NCBI GenBank assembly: GCA_963700425.1
Contig: CAVOXO010000010.1
Coordinates: forward strand, 1-64,000
Length of the DNA: 64,000 nt
Source: CAVOXO01 sp963700425
GTDB lineage: Bacteria; Actinomycetota; Acidimicrobiia; Acidimicrobiales; Microtrichaceae
Reading direction: 5' to 3'
Part shown: in pieces, positions 43,210 through 53,053 of the stretch
Layout of the letters: every line of letters starts with the position of its first letter
How positions within the stretch are numbered: position 1 is the stretch's first letter
Program-made: the position numbers and the translations under genes
The notes under the pieces: generated by a model
Seen by the model: the letters and a program-made list of their open reading frames with translations, nothing else
Database searches by the model: none
What the model was told of the DNA's origin: nothing

Positions 43210-44361
43210 ATGACCGACGATCACACGCCACAGCCGCCCGATCGCGAGACCGTCGTGGAGCTGAGCGACGGACGCACGATGGGCACGGCGGAATGGGGAC
43301 CCGAGGACGGAACGGCGATCTTCTGGTTCCACGGAACGCCCGGAGCCCGTCGCCAGGTCCCCCCGCAGGCCCGGGCCCGCGCCGCGCGCGACAACGTGCG
43401 CATCATCGGACTCGAACGCCCGGGTGTGGGTTCGTCGACGGCCCACCTGTACCCGTCGCTCACCGCGTTCGCCGCCGACATCGACGAAGTGGCCGACCGC
43501 AGGCGGGTGGAACGGTACGGGGCGATCGGCCTCTCCGGCGGGGGGCCCTACGTCCTGGCGTGCGCCCACGAACACTCAGAGAGGATGATCGCGGGGGCAG
43601 CGTTGGGCGGCGTGGCACCGGTGAGCGGCGCTCAGGCCGCATCGGGCGGACCACTGTCGGCGGCCCGGCTCCTCAACCCACTGATCCGCGCCCTCCACGA
43701 GCCGCTCGGGGCAGGGCTGTCCGCGGTGGTCAGGGCGCTCCACCCCGTCAGCCACACCGCGATCGAGCTCTACGCGAAGGTGGGTCCCGGCGCCGACGCC
43801 CGCGTCCTGCGCGTCCCCCACATGCGTGAGATGTTCATCGACGACCTCGTGGAGGGCAGTCGGACACAACTCCGCTCGATCGTGTACGACATGATCCTGT
43901 TCACCCAGGAATGGGACCTGGAGTTGTCCGCCATCGATGTCCCGGTGCGCTTCTACCAGGGCGACGACGACTTCTACGTTCCGCTCAGCCATGGCGCTCA
44001 CATGGCGTCGATGCTGCCGAACGGCAGCCTCGAGTACCGGCCGGGGACCGGACACCTCGATGGCTTCGACGCCGCCGACGCGGCGATGGACTTCATCGCC
44101 GGGCACGGTGGCGCTTCGGCCAAGAGCGGATCGGCGCGCCGGCGCGGATCGAAGCGAACGTCGACGTCCTCGGGGCGCTCGACGTCCACGACGGCGTCCA
44201 CCACGGCAAAGGCCAAGGCCAAGGCCAAGGCCAAGAGGGGAACATCGACGCCGGCCTCCGCGACGTCGGCGACACCGAAGAAGGCCGCGCCGGCGGCGTC
44301 GAAGCGCCCGAAGGCCACGAGCACGACGACAGCCGCCCCGAAGGCGGCCAGAACTGCATGA
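43210..44361 (+). CDS. Alpha/beta hydrolase with a histone-H1-like tail
   Basis: 383 residues, start supported by GGGGAGG. The hydrolase domain occupies residues 1-300: AIFWFHGTPGARRQVPPQAR, GAIGLSGGGPYVLACAHE (nucleophile elbow), VRFYQGDDDFYVPLSHG (acid) and RPGTGHLDGF (His). The last 80 residues are low-complexity, rich in K, A, S and T: TAKAKAKAKAKRG, TPKKAAPAASKRPKA. That is the composition of bacterial H1-like DNA-binding tails and of the TopA tail in this genome. An alpha/beta hydrolase with such a tail is unusual; it may bind DNA or polyanions. The substrate is unknown. Confidence 0.8.
   Translation: MTDDHTPQPPDRETVVELSDGRTMGTAEWGPEDGTAIFWFHGTPGARRQVPPQARARAARDNVRIIGLERPGVGSSTAHLYPSLTAFAADIDEVADRRRVERYGAIGLSGGGPYVLACAHEHSERMIAGAALGGVAPVSGAQAASGGPLSAARLLNPLIRALHEPLGAGLSAVVRALHPVSHTAIELYAKVGPGADARVLRVPHMREMFIDDLVEGSRTQLRSIVYDMILFTQEWDLELSAIDVPVRFYQGDDDFYVPLSHGAHMASMLPNGSLEYRPGTGHLDGFDAADAAMDFIAGHGGASAKSGSARRRGSKRTSTSSGRSTSTTASTTAKAKAKAKAKRGTSTPASATSATPKKAAPAASKRPKATSTTTAAPKAARTA
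44208..44236. repeat. GGCCAA hexanucleotide repeat in the hydrolase tail
   Basis: About four tandem GGCCAA units encode the K-A-K-A-K-A-K stretch of the basic tail. Repeat slippage could vary the tail length. Confidence 0.7.
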
Positions 44362-44492
44362 TCGAGAGCCTCCTCGGCACCGACCCTGCGACGACGACAC
44401 CCTCGGGGACCAAGGGCACCTCCGCCGCGTCCGCCTGAGCTCGACCCCCCGACGCGTCGGTCTGTCACCCGCGACACCGGTAGGGTCATCCG

Positions 44493-46118
44493 ATGAACCG
44501 ACGACCTTTCCTCCTCATCGCGGCCGCGGGTGCCGTGGCGCTGATCGCCGGATCGTGTTCATCGTCGTCGACGGCGGACGACCCGCCGAGTACCACCGAG
44601 GCGTCGGGCACCACCTCGCCGGCCGGCCCCACCGACGATCCGCTCGTCATCGACACGACGGCCGGCCCGGTGCGCGGCGCCGAGGCCGACGGCATCAGGT
44701 CATTCCTGGGGATACCCTTCGCCGAACCGCCCCTGGCGGATCTTCGCTGGGCTCCACCCGAGCCGGCAGTGGCGTGGAGCGACGAGTTCGTCGCCACGAC
44801 GCCGGCGGCATCGTGTCCACAGCTCCCGGGCCTCACCAGCCAGTTCATCCCGGCACCGGAGCCGGACGAGGACTGCCTCACCCTCGACGTCTTCGGAGCT
44901 CTCGATGCCCAGGATCGCCCGGTGATGGTCTGGATCCACGGAGGCGGGTTCACCTCCGGCTCGGGGCATTCGCCCCTCTACGACGGCACCCGGTTCGCGC
45001 AGGAAGGTGTGGTGCTGGTGTCGATCAACTACCGGCTCGACGCACTCGGGTTCCTCCCGACCTCGTCGTTGGCCGGCGGGGAGGGACCCTCCGCCAACTG
45101 GGGGATCCTCGATCAGATCGCGGCACTCGAATGGGTGCAGGACAACATCGCAGCGTTCGGCGGCGACCGCGACAACATCACGATCTTCGGCGAGTCCGCC
45201 GGAGGGTTCTCGGTGTGCGCCCTGCTCGCCTCGCCGATGTCCGCCGACCTGTTCGATCGGGCGATCATCGAGAGCGGCGGCGGATGCGGTCCGCTGACCC
45301 AGCCGGACGACTCCGTCGACGGTCGCCCGTCGGGTGACGAGATCGCCGGAACATGGCTGGATGCCACCCCGTGCAACGATGCGGAGGACCCTCTCCCCTG
45401 CCTCCGTGACCTGCCCGTCGACGAGGTTCTCGCGGCGTCCGAGTCCACACAGGAGGACGTGAACTTCGGCCTGGTCGCCGACGGCGTGTCCCTCATCGAC
45501 AGCGCCTACGAGCAGGCCGAGGCCGGGGCGCTCCGTGACGTGCCGATCATCACCGGATCCAACCTCGACGAGAACGCCCTGTTCTCGCTGGGCGCCGAGG
45601 AACCCACGGCCGAGGAACTGAGCGCATCGATCGGGCGAGTCGTCGACTCCGACATGCTCGACGACGTCATCGCGTCGTACGCCGGCTACGACTCGAACCT
45701 CGAGAAGCTGCGAGCCTTCCGGACCGAGATGGTGTTCACCTGTCCGGCCCAGCGGTTCGCCGACGTCGCCCGTGACGACACCGACGTCTACACCTACGAG
45801 TTCCAGCGCCGCTCTCCCAGGGACCCCTTCGGAGTCGGCGCCACCCACGGCGCGGAGATGATCTACCTCTTCGGCAATCCCGACGGCATCGTGGGCCTGG
45901 GTGCCATCCTCGATGGTGAGGATCTCGAACTCGCCTCCGCGATGCGATCGACCTGGGTGTCGTTCGCCGCCGACGGGGTACCCACCGCGGACCCCGATTG
46001 GCCTCGGTACGATCCGGCCACCGCGACCATCTACGTCTGGGACATCCCGGCCTCGGTCACCTCGGAGATACGCGGCGGACGGTGCGATCTGCTCGCCTCG
46101 GCGGGCGCGTTCAGCTGA
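44493..46118 (+). CDS. Type B carboxylesterase lipoprotein
   Basis: 541 residues. Signal peptide MNRRPFLLIAAAGAVALIAG followed by SC, a lipobox. Carboxylesterase/cholinesterase pattern: GIRSFLGIPFAEPPLADLRW, EDCLTLDVF, VMVWIHGGGFTSGSG (oxyanion), NITIFGESAGGFSVCALLAS (nucleophile), LDENALFSLG (acid region) and GVGATHGAEMIYLFG (His). It hydrolyses carboxylic esters outside the membrane. The gene is full length and ends eight bases into the convergent erpA gene. Confidence 0.9.
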   Translation: MNRRPFLLIAAAGAVALIAGSCSSSSTADDPPSTTEASGTTSPAGPTDDPLVIDTTAGPVRGAEADGIRSFLGIPFAEPPLADLRWAPPEPAVAWSDEFVATTPAASCPQLPGLTSQFIPAPEPDEDCLTLDVFGALDAQDRPVMVWIHGGGFTSGSGHSPLYDGTRFAQEGVVLVSINYRLDALGFLPTSSLAGGEGPSANWGILDQIAALEWVQDNIAAFGGDRDNITIFGESAGGFSVCALLASPMSADLFDRAIIESGGGCGPLTQPDDSVDGRPSGDEIAGTWLDATPCNDAEDPLPCLRDLPVDEVLAASESTQEDVNFGLVADGVSLIDSAYEQAEAGALRDVPIITGSNLDENALFSLGAEEPTAEELSASIGRVVDSDMLDDVIASYAGYDSNLEKLRAFRTEMVFTCPAQRFADVARDDTDVYTYEFQRRSPRDPFGVGATHGAEMIYLFGNPDGIVGLGAILDGEDLELASAMRSTWVSFAADGVPTADPDWPRYDPATATIYVWDIPASVTSEIRGGRCDLLASAGAFS

Positions 46119-46431
46119 AGCTCTGACCGCACCCGCACGAACGCTGGGCGTTCGGGTTCGAGATCTCGAACCCGGACTTCTCGAGACCGTCCTTGTAGTC
46201 CAGCTCGGCCCCGGTCAGCATCTGAGCGCTGGAGGGATCGACCACGACCTTCACGCCCTCGTGTTCGGTGGTGAGGTCCTCTGTCGAGATGTCGGTGTCG
46301 AAGAACATCTCATAGGCGAATCCCGAACATCCGCCGGGGCGCACCGCGACCCGAAGGGCGAGACCGTCCTCGCCCTCGGCGTCGATCAGCTGACGAACCT
46401 TGGTGGCGGCGGTGTCGGTGAGGGTGATCAT
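46111..46431 (-). CDS. erpA: A-type iron-sulfur carrier
   Basis: 106 residues from ATG 46431, preceded by AGGAGG. MITLTDTAATKVRQLIDAEG, VRPGGCSGFAYEMFFD and QRSCGCGQSFS supply the three conserved cysteines. A-type carriers (ErpA/IscA/SufA) pass Fe-S clusters to target enzymes. It is divergent from mrp, another Fe-S carrier gene, which suggests a shared cluster-assembly role. Confidence 0.9.
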   Translation of the reverse strand: MITLTDTAATKVRQLIDAEGEDGLALRVAVRPGGCSGFAYEMFFDTDISTEDLTTEHEGVKVVVDPSSAQMLTGAELDYKDGLEKSGFEISNPNAQRSCGCGQSFS

Positions 46432-46541
46432 GTGCGGAACCTCCTGGTCACGAGCGATAACCACTGTAGCGGTAGTGCATATTCCGTGCGACTGCGCGGA
46501 GCCGATCCGGCGGCGACGGCAATCGCCCGTAGAGTGCCTCC

Positions 46542-47720
46542 ATGATCTCCTCTGCGCCGTCTCCCGACGACGTCATGGAACTGCTCCGCGGCGTGGTCGA
46601 CCCCGAGCTCGGGTCCGACATCGTCGATCTCGGAATGGCCCGTGGCGTCGACATCGACTCCAGCGGGCGCGCCACGGTCTCCATTGCCCTCACGACCGCG
46701 GGATGCCCGCTGCGGGCACAGATCCAGCGCGATGTCACCGCTCGGGTCGAATCGCTGCCCGGCATCTCGTCGGTGAAGATCGCCTGGGGCGAGCTCACAG
46801 CCGACGAGAAGAACAGCGCGATGGCGACCGCCCGGCGCAACATCGCGGAGAACGCTCCGGTGACCGCCGTTCCCGCCACGACGAGGGTGTTGATGATCGC
46901 CTCGGGAAAGGGGGGCGTCGGTAAATCCTCGGTCACCGCCAACCTCGGAGCAGCCATGGCAGCCAGGGGTCTCTCCGTCGGCGTGATCGATGCCGACATC
47001 TGGGGCTTCTCCATCCCTCGGATGCTCGGTGTCGACGGTCGCCTGGCCGGCGACGAGTCCTCCGGGCAGATCACTCCCCTCGTCAAGAACGTCGGTCAGG
47101 GGTCACTCCACGTCGTGTCGATGGGGCTTCTCACCGACGACGAGGAGACCGCATTGATGTGGCGCGGTCTCATCCTCCAGCGCGCGGTACGCCACTTCCT
47201 CGAGGATGTCGCATGGCCACCCGACCTCGACTATCTCCTCATCGACATGCCACCGGGGACCGGCGACGTGCAGATGGGCCTCGCCAAGCTCCTGCCCCGT
47301 GCGGAGATGCTCGTGGTCACGACCCCGTCGCTCTCGGCACAGAAGGTGGCGATCAGGGCGGTGAACATGGGGCGGCAGAACTACCTTCGTATCGCCGGTG
47401 TCATCGAGAACATGAGCGAGTTCGTCACTCCCTCCGGAGAGCGTTTCGCCGTCTTCGGCGAGGGCGGCGGCCGTCGTCTCGCCAACGACGCGGGCGTGCC
47501 TCTCATCGGAACGATCCCGATCGAATCGAGCGTGGCTCTCGGAGGCGACGAGGGCTCCCCCATCGCTCTCGGCCACGGCCCCGCCGCCGAAGCGTTCAGA
47601 GCCATCGCCGAGCTGATCGTCACCGAGGTGGCACCTCCCACCGATCTTGCAGGATGCACCGCGAGGTTGCTCGGAGCCGTGGGCGACGCGCTGGCGGCCC
47701 ACGACGACGTGGCCTCCTGA
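46542..47720 (+). CDS. mrp: Mrp/ApbC-type Fe-S carrier ATPase
   Basis: 392 residues. N-terminal DUF59 domain (VMELLRGVVDPELGSDIVDL; TTAGCPLRAQIQRDV). P-loop domain with deviant Walker A VLMIASGKGGVGKSSVTANL, GVIDADIWGFSIPRMLG, LLIDMPPGTGDVQMGLAK and VIENMSEFVTPSGERFAVFG. The C-terminal C-x-x-C of classical Mrp is not evident here: the matching region has no paired cysteines. It loads Fe-S clusters onto apoproteins. Divergent from erpA across 110 bases. Confidence 0.9.
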   Translation: MISSAPSPDDVMELLRGVVDPELGSDIVDLGMARGVDIDSSGRATVSIALTTAGCPLRAQIQRDVTARVESLPGISSVKIAWGELTADEKNSAMATARRNIAENAPVTAVPATTRVLMIASGKGGVGKSSVTANLGAAMAARGLSVGVIDADIWGFSIPRMLGVDGRLAGDESSGQITPLVKNVGQGSLHVVSMGLLTDDEETALMWRGLILQRAVRHFLEDVAWPPDLDYLLIDMPPGTGDVQMGLAKLLPRAEMLVVTTPSLSAQKVAIRAVNMGRQNYLRIAGVIENMSEFVTPSGERFAVFGEGGGRRLANDAGVPLIGTIPIESSVALGGDEGSPIALGHGPAAEAFRAIAELIVTEVAPPTDLAGCTARLLGAVGDALAAHDDVAS

Positions 47721-47780
47721 GTCGCTCGATGTCGATACCGCATCCTCCCCCCGACGTGTCGTCGACCCCCAGGAGCATCC

Positions 47781-48437
47781 ATGGCCGGTAAGGGCATCAC
47801 ATTCACCGACGAACTCGGCGACTACCTCGTGCGTCACTCCACGCCACAGCGGCCCGAGCTCGACGAACTCGTGGCCGTCACCCGCGAACGCTTCGGTGAC
47901 TGGGCGATCATGTCGATCGCTCCCGAACAGGGTGCCTTCATGGCGTGGCTGGTTCGACTCATCGGAGCGCGGGTCGCCGTCGAGGTCGGTACCTTCACCG
48001 GATACAGCTCGATCTGTCTCGCCGACGCCCTGGGGCCGGACGGCAGGCTGGTGTGCTGCGACGTCTCGGAGGAGTACACCTCGGTGGCCGTCGAGTTCTG
48101 GGAGCGGCTCGGGCTGACCGACCGCATCGAACTGCATCTCGCGCCGGCTCTCGACACTCTCGCCGGCCTCCCCGACGATGCGATCGACCTGGCGTTCATC
48201 GACGCCGACAAGACGAACTACCTGCCCTACTACGAAGCCCTCCTCGGTCGGCTGCGTCCGGGAGGGGTCATCGTGGTCGACAACGTGTTGTGGTCGGGAC
48301 AGATCCTCGACGACACCGACACCGACGCCGACACCGTGGCACTGCGGGCCTTCAACGACGCGGTCGTCGCCGACGAGCGCGTCGAGGTGTCGGTGGTCAA
48401 CGTCGGCGACGGGCTGAGCCTCATCCGCAAACGTTGA
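47781..48437 (+). CDS. O-methyltransferase (caffeoyl-CoA-type)
   Basis: 218 residues, start supported by AGGAGC. Class I methyltransferase of the CCoAOMT family: MSIAPEQGAFMAWLVRLIGA, VAVEVGTFTGYSSICLADAL (motif I), VCCDVSEEYTSVAVEFWERL, IDLAFIDADKTNYLPYYEAL and GGVIVVDNVLWSGQILDD with the metal-binding D and N residues. It methylates catechol-like or related hydroxyls with SAM and a divalent metal. The acceptor is unknown. Confidence 0.88.
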   Translation: MAGKGITFTDELGDYLVRHSTPQRPELDELVAVTRERFGDWAIMSIAPEQGAFMAWLVRLIGARVAVEVGTFTGYSSICLADALGPDGRLVCCDVSEEYTSVAVEFWERLGLTDRIELHLAPALDTLAGLPDDAIDLAFIDADKTNYLPYYEALLGRLRPGGVIVVDNVLWSGQILDDTDTDADTVALRAFNDAVVADERVEVSVVNVGDGLSLIRKR

Positions 48438-48524
48438 ACAACGGTCGGACTCGTCGATCCGGATCCCTCCCCCACGACCACGACGCCGGTGCGCTCCCCG
48501 TCGGCGATGCACCGTCACGCTCTG

Positions 48525-49370
48525 TCAGGAGGGGCCCACCGGCTGTGAGGTGAGGGCGTCGAACTCCCGGTCACCGGGCAGGACGATCCGCATGCCGTGA
48601 TCGCTGTCGACGATCCTCGGCAGCACCGCCTCGACGACGTCGAGGGTCTGGGCGTGGCGCACGACGTCGTCAGCCCGATCGAATCGCCGCAGGTCCTCGA
48701 GGCTCCGCACCGTCGGGAAGATCAACTCGAACTCCCCTGCGGCGTGACGGTCGAGCGCCTCCTGGGGACGGATCCACAGGTTGGCGATCACCTCGCGGTC
48801 ATCGTGGATCGGGGTCTGGCCCTCGGGAGGGTGGGCGACGAAGAAGCGGGTGTCGTAGCGGCGGGGTGCACCCATCGGCGTGATCCAGCGCGAGAAGTAC
48901 CCGAGCCCACCGACGCTGAGACGGATGCCCTCGACCCCGCACAGTTCGGTCATCGTCATCCGGCCTTCGTCGACCTCACGCCGGTGAGCGGCGAACCGCT
49001 CGGCCACGGGGGAGTCGTCGAAGCGCACCGGACCACCCGACGAGTCGATCGCCGAGAGTAGACCGGCCTCCTCGAACGATTCACGGATGGCCGCCACATA
49101 GAAGGCCAGGCCTCCCGCCTCCAGCTCGAGTTGCGCCGATGCCTCGGCATCGGTGAGCCCGACGCAGACGTCCTCCACACCAGTGTGTCCGTCGGCGAGG
49201 TCGACGCCACCTCCGGGGAACACATAGGCGCCGCCCACGAAGTCGCTGTCGAGGTTGCGTCGCAGCATGAAGACCTCGATGCCGCGAGCACCGTCGCGGA
49301 CGAGCATCACGGTTGCCGCGTCGCGCACCGGAATCGACGCGGGGTCGTCGACCCCCATGTCCACGATCAC
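48525..49370 (-). CDS. Nudix hydrolase (NUDT7/19-like)
   Basis: 281 residues. A Nudix fold with the box split by an insertion: DFVGGAYVFPGGGVDLADGH, then about 35 residues, then AAIRESFEEAGLL (R-E-x-x-E-E-x-G). This spacing is typical of the NUDT7/NUDT19 CoA-diphosphatase-like branch. It cleaves nucleotide diphosphate linkages; CoA or acyl-CoA is a guess from the family. The start overlaps the stop of fxsA by ATGA. Confidence 0.85.
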   Translation of the reverse strand: MIVDMGVDDPASIPVRDAATVMLVRDGARGIEVFMLRRNLDSDFVGGAYVFPGGGVDLADGHTGVEDVCVGLTDAEASAQLELEAGGLAFYVAAIRESFEEAGLLSAIDSSGGPVRFDDSPVAERFAAHRREVDEGRMTMTELCGVEGIRLSVGGLGYFSRWITPMGAPRRYDTRFFVAHPPEGQTPIHDDREVIANLWIRPQEALDRHAAGEFELIFPTVRSLEDLRRFDRADDVVRHAQTLDVVEAVLPRIVDSDHGMRIVLPGDREFDALTSQPVGPS

Positions 49371-49906
49371 GTACCGCCGCCCGGTCCCAATTCGCCGAAC
49401 GCGTCATCGAGGATGACCTCCTCGGCGTCGAGATCGATGATGTCGTCGGCACCCGACCCGTCACCGGAGCGTGAATACGCCCGGTACTCGCCATAGGAAA
49501 ACGTCTGGCCGTCGCGGATTCCCTGGCCGACGATGCGCACGTGGCGGGCGACACGGGCCGACAGCATCCCCACGAGTCGGCCGCCCGCCAGATGACGAAC
49601 CGCCGGGATGGCGAGGACCAGGCCGACCCCTGCGGAGACGAAGCCCGGGGTGAGCAGCAGGATCCCGACAAGGGCGACGAGAAACCCGTCGATGAGCGAC
49701 CCCGTCGGCATGCGCCCGTTCTGGACGTCGTCGATCACCCTCTTCCACGCCGAGGTCCCCTCATGTTTGAGCACCCAGGCGCCCACCGCGCTGAGCAGGA
49801 TGATCAACAGGACGGTGATCACGACCCCCAGGGCGTTCGACACCTGCACGAGGACGAACACCTCGAGCAGCGTCAGGAGAAACAGGACGACGGCCACCGA
49901 CAACAC
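49367..49906 (-). CDS. fxsA: FxsA-family membrane protein
   Basis: 179 residues. Membrane helices VVLFLLTLLEVFVLVQVSNA and VITVLLIILLSAVGAWVLKH, then RMPTGSLIDGFLVALVGILL, LTPGFVSAGVGLVLAIPAVR. The P-G-F and D-G motifs are those of FxsA, a cytoplasmic membrane protein whose E. coli version eases phage T7 exclusion. An acidic soluble tail follows. Translationally coupled to the Nudix gene. Confidence 0.88.
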   Translation of the reverse strand: MLSVAVVLFLLTLLEVFVLVQVSNALGVVITVLLIILLSAVGAWVLKHEGTSAWKRVIDDVQNGRMPTGSLIDGFLVALVGILLLTPGFVSAGVGLVLAIPAVRHLAGGRLVGMLSARVARHVRIVGQGIRDGQTFSYGEYRAYSRSGDGSGADDIIDLDAEEVILDDAFGELGPGGGT

Positions 49907-49978
49907 CCGGCCACCGTACCCAACGGTCCCGACCCACGCCCTTCAGGCCGCAGCGGGGCCCCGTAGGCTGATGGCCCG

Positions 49979-51263
49979 ATGCCCGAGCCCCCACCCGATC
50001 ACCCACCGTCTGTGGATTCACTGGCGCGTTCGCTTGCCGACACGGGACTTCCCGAACCCCAACTGGTCGACATCGCCCGCCGGACGATCGCCGAACGGCG
50101 CTGGGACGAGGCACGCTCCGACGCCGAGGCAGCCGCTCGAACACGCCTGCGACCCGTCGTCAACGGCACCGGTGTCCTGCTTCACACCAATCTCGGACGG
50201 GCGCCGTGGGCGACCCACGTCGACGGAGTGGCGACGAACCTCGAATTCGATCTCGCCACCGGTGAGCGCGGCCACCGTGACGGTGCCGTTGCCGCGAGCT
50301 TCGCCCGATTGTGTGGAGCAGAGGCCGCGACCATCGTCAACAACGGTGCCGCCGCCGTGCTGCTGGCGCTCGCCGCAGTCGTGGGCGACGGCGGGGTCGC
50401 GGTGCTCGCGAGGCGAGCTCGTGGAGATCGGCGGGGGATTCCGAATTCCCGACGTGATGGCCCGTTCGGGGGCTCGGCTGATCGAGGTGGGAACCACCAA
50501 CCGAACCCGCGTCGGGGACTACCGCCGCGCGATCGAGGAGGGAGATGCAGCAGCGGTGATGGTGATTCACCGTTCGAACTTCTCGATGTCGGGATTCGTC
50601 GAGTCGACCGGCCTGTCGGAACTCGCGACCCTCGGCGTGCCCGTTCTCCTCGATCTCGGATCGGGGCTGCTCGACACCCGCTGCGGATGGCTCGACGACG
50701 CGCCGCCCCGATGGTTGGCGGCCGAGCCCGGGGTCCGTCAGAGCCTGGACGCTGGCGCCGACCTGGTCATCTTCTCCGGCGACAAGCTGCTCGGTGGCCC
50801 CCAGGCGGGCCTCATCGTGGGGCGGACCGACCTGGTCGAGGCCTGCCGATCACATCCGCTGGCCCGGGCGCTGCGATGTGGCGGCCTGGTGCTGTCGAGC
50901 CTCTCCACCCTCGCCGACGACTACCTGCGGCGTGACGGCGACGCCATCCCCTTCTGGCGCATGGCAACCGCCCCTCTCGGCGTGCTCCGGGCCCGCGCCG
51001 CGACCATCGCCGAGACGGTCGGACCGACCCTCGCCGTTGTCGAGTGCACGTCGGTCACGGGGGGAGGGACGCTCCCTGGCGTGGACATCCCCTCCGTCGG
51101 TGTCGCGGTCGCGGGCGACCATCGCGAGCCTCTCCGTCACGGTGACCCGCCGGTGATCGGACGACTCGACGGTGACCGGACGGTCCTCGATCTCCGGGGG
51201 ATCGATCCGTCCGACGACCGGGTGATCGCTGCCGCACTCGCCGCCCTCGCGCCGGCATCGTGA
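49979..51263 (+). CDS. selA: L-seryl-tRNA(Sec) selenium transferase, one frame break
   Basis: About 428 residues. LRPVVNGTGVLLHTNLGRAP, NLEFDLATGERGHRD, AAATIVNNGAAAVLLALAAV-like core, then after a shift near 50412 RGELVEIGGGFRIPDVMARS, VGTTNRTRVGDYRRAI and the PLP lysine motif LVIFSGDKLLGGPQAGLIVG. Removing one C joins the frames (VAVSRGELVEIGG). SelA converts Ser-tRNA(Sec) to Sec-tRNA(Sec) using selenophosphate. It overlaps selB by GTGA. The break is probably a sequence error, since selB and selC are intact. Confidence 0.92.
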
Positions 51264-52981
51264 CGGTCATCGCCACGGCCGGTCACGTCGACCACGGCAA
51301 GTCCACCCTGGTGAGGGCGCTCACCGGTGTCGACCCTGATCGATGGGCTGAGGAGAAGGCTCGCGGCCTCACGATCGACCTCGGCTTCGCGGCCATGGCG
51401 CCCGGCCCCGACGGGTCGCGCGTGGAGTTCGTGGACGTACCGGGACACACCCGCTTCCTGCGCAACATGTTGGCCGGAGTCGGAGCCATCTCGCGGTGCC
51501 TGTTCGTCGTCGCGGCCGATGACGGATGGAAACCCCAATCCGAGGAACACCTTCGCATCCTCCAGGTTCTCGGGGTCACCGCCGGCGTCATCGCTCTCAC
51601 CAAGGTCGATCGCGTCGATCCCGAGACCATCGAGATCGCCCGAACGGAGATAGCCGACGCCGTCGTCGGAACGTTCCTGCAGGATGCCCCCGTCCTTGCG
51701 ACCGACGCGACGTCGGGACTCGGGATCGACGAGCTCCGCGGCGCGTTGATCGACCTGGCCGGCCGGCCCGCACGTAGCCCCGTTCCGCCACGGTTCCGCC
51801 TCTGGATCGATCGCTCCTTCGCCGCACAGGGGGCGGGCACCGTCGTCACCGGAACGCTGACGGGCGGCTCGTTGGCGCGCGACGATCGCGTCGTGGTCGC
51901 TCCGGGCCGGCGCCACGCCCGGATCCGTGCACTCCAGCATCACGGCGAGGACGTCGAGAGCATCGGACCCGACCATCGCGTAGCGGTGAACCTCTCGGGA
52001 ATCGCCCATACCGACGTGATCCGTGGAGACGCCCTCGTCGCCGGGGATGCGTGGCATCACACCGATGTCTTCGATGCGTCCCTCGCTGTTCTCGATCGCC
52101 TCGGACACTCAGTGAGCCGCAGGGGAAGTCACGTCTGCTACGTCGGATCGGGGGAGTTCCCCGCACGGTTGCGGGTCCTCGGCCCATCCGCGCTCGACCC
52201 CGGTCAGCAGGGTTTCGTGCGTGTCCGGCTCGATCACCCGTTGCCACTGCAACCGGGCGACCGATTCGTTCTGCGGGACTACGGCCGGGACGAGACAGTC
52301 GGAGGCGGCGAGGTCCTGGACGTCGAACCGGCCCTTCCCGCGTCTCGGGCGCTCCCCGATCGGTCGGTCGCCCGGCTGGTGGCCGAGAGGGGCGTCGTGG
52401 AGGCCTCGCATCTGGAGCTCCTGTGCGGCTTTCCGGTCACCCCCGATCTCGGACCGTTTGTGGTGGACCCGGCGCTCAGGGAGGTCTGGAGCCGAGACCT
52501 CCGGGACGCCCTCGAGACGGCCGGTCCCGATGGCGTCACCCTGGCCGCGCTCGACGAACCTCGCCGTCTGCTGATGGCCACCCTCGAGGGTGTCGTCCTC
52601 GCCGACGGGGTGGCACGGGTCGACGGTGCGACCGACCACGAGCGGGTCAGCGACGTGCTCGCCGCGCTCGACTCCTCGCCCTTCGCTCCTCCGGAGATCG
52701 ATCCGGCGTCACGGGGCGTGGTCAACGACCTGAAGCGGGCGGGCCTGGCCGTCGAACACGACGGCATCATCTTCTCGGCGGACGCCATCGCACTCGCCTC
52801 GGCGGTCGTCGCCGATCTGCTGGCGAGACATCCCGAGGGCTTCTCCGTCGCCCAGGCTCGTACGGCCTGGGGGAACACCCGGAAGCACGCCGTCCCGCTC
52901 CTGGAGATTCTCGATTCGCGTGGCGTGACCAGACGCCGCGACGACAAGCGTCTGGCCGGCCCACGACTTCCCGCCAGGTGA
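51260..52981 (+). CDS. selB: Selenocysteine-specific elongation factor
   Basis: 573 residues from GTG 51260. GTPase motifs: TVIATAGHVDHGKSTLVRAL (G1), KARGLTIDLGFAAM (G2), EFVDVPGHTRFLRNMLAGVG (G3), ALTKVDRV (G4). Beta-barrel domains follow, and the C-terminal winged helices (SVAQARTAWGNTRKHAVPLL, EILDSRGVTRRRDDKR) bind the SECIS RNA hairpin. It delivers Sec-tRNA to UGA codons. No selD gene is visible in the window. Confidence 0.95.
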   Translation: MTVIATAGHVDHGKSTLVRALTGVDPDRWAEEKARGLTIDLGFAAMAPGPDGSRVEFVDVPGHTRFLRNMLAGVGAISRCLFVVAADDGWKPQSEEHLRILQVLGVTAGVIALTKVDRVDPETIEIARTEIADAVVGTFLQDAPVLATDATSGLGIDELRGALIDLAGRPARSPVPPRFRLWIDRSFAAQGAGTVVTGTLTGGSLARDDRVVVAPGRRHARIRALQHHGEDVESIGPDHRVAVNLSGIAHTDVIRGDALVAGDAWHHTDVFDASLAVLDRLGHSVSRRGSHVCYVGSGEFPARLRVLGPSALDPGQQGFVRVRLDHPLPLQPGDRFVLRDYGRDETVGGGEVLDVEPALPASRALPDRSVARLVAERGVVEASHLELLCGFPVTPDLGPFVVDPALREVWSRDLRDALETAGPDGVTLAALDEPRRLLMATLEGVVLADGVARVDGATDHERVSDVLAALDSSPFAPPEIDPASRGVVNDLKRAGLAVEHDGIIFSADAIALASAVVADLLARHPEGFSVAQARTAWGNTRKHAVPLLEILDSRGVTRRRDDKRLAGPRLPAR

Positions 52982-53053
52982 CGCGTCGGCCTGGTTGCGA
53001 GGCGTGGAGCGGGTGCCCCTCCGGTGCCACCCGGCCCGGGCGAGGTCGGGGAC

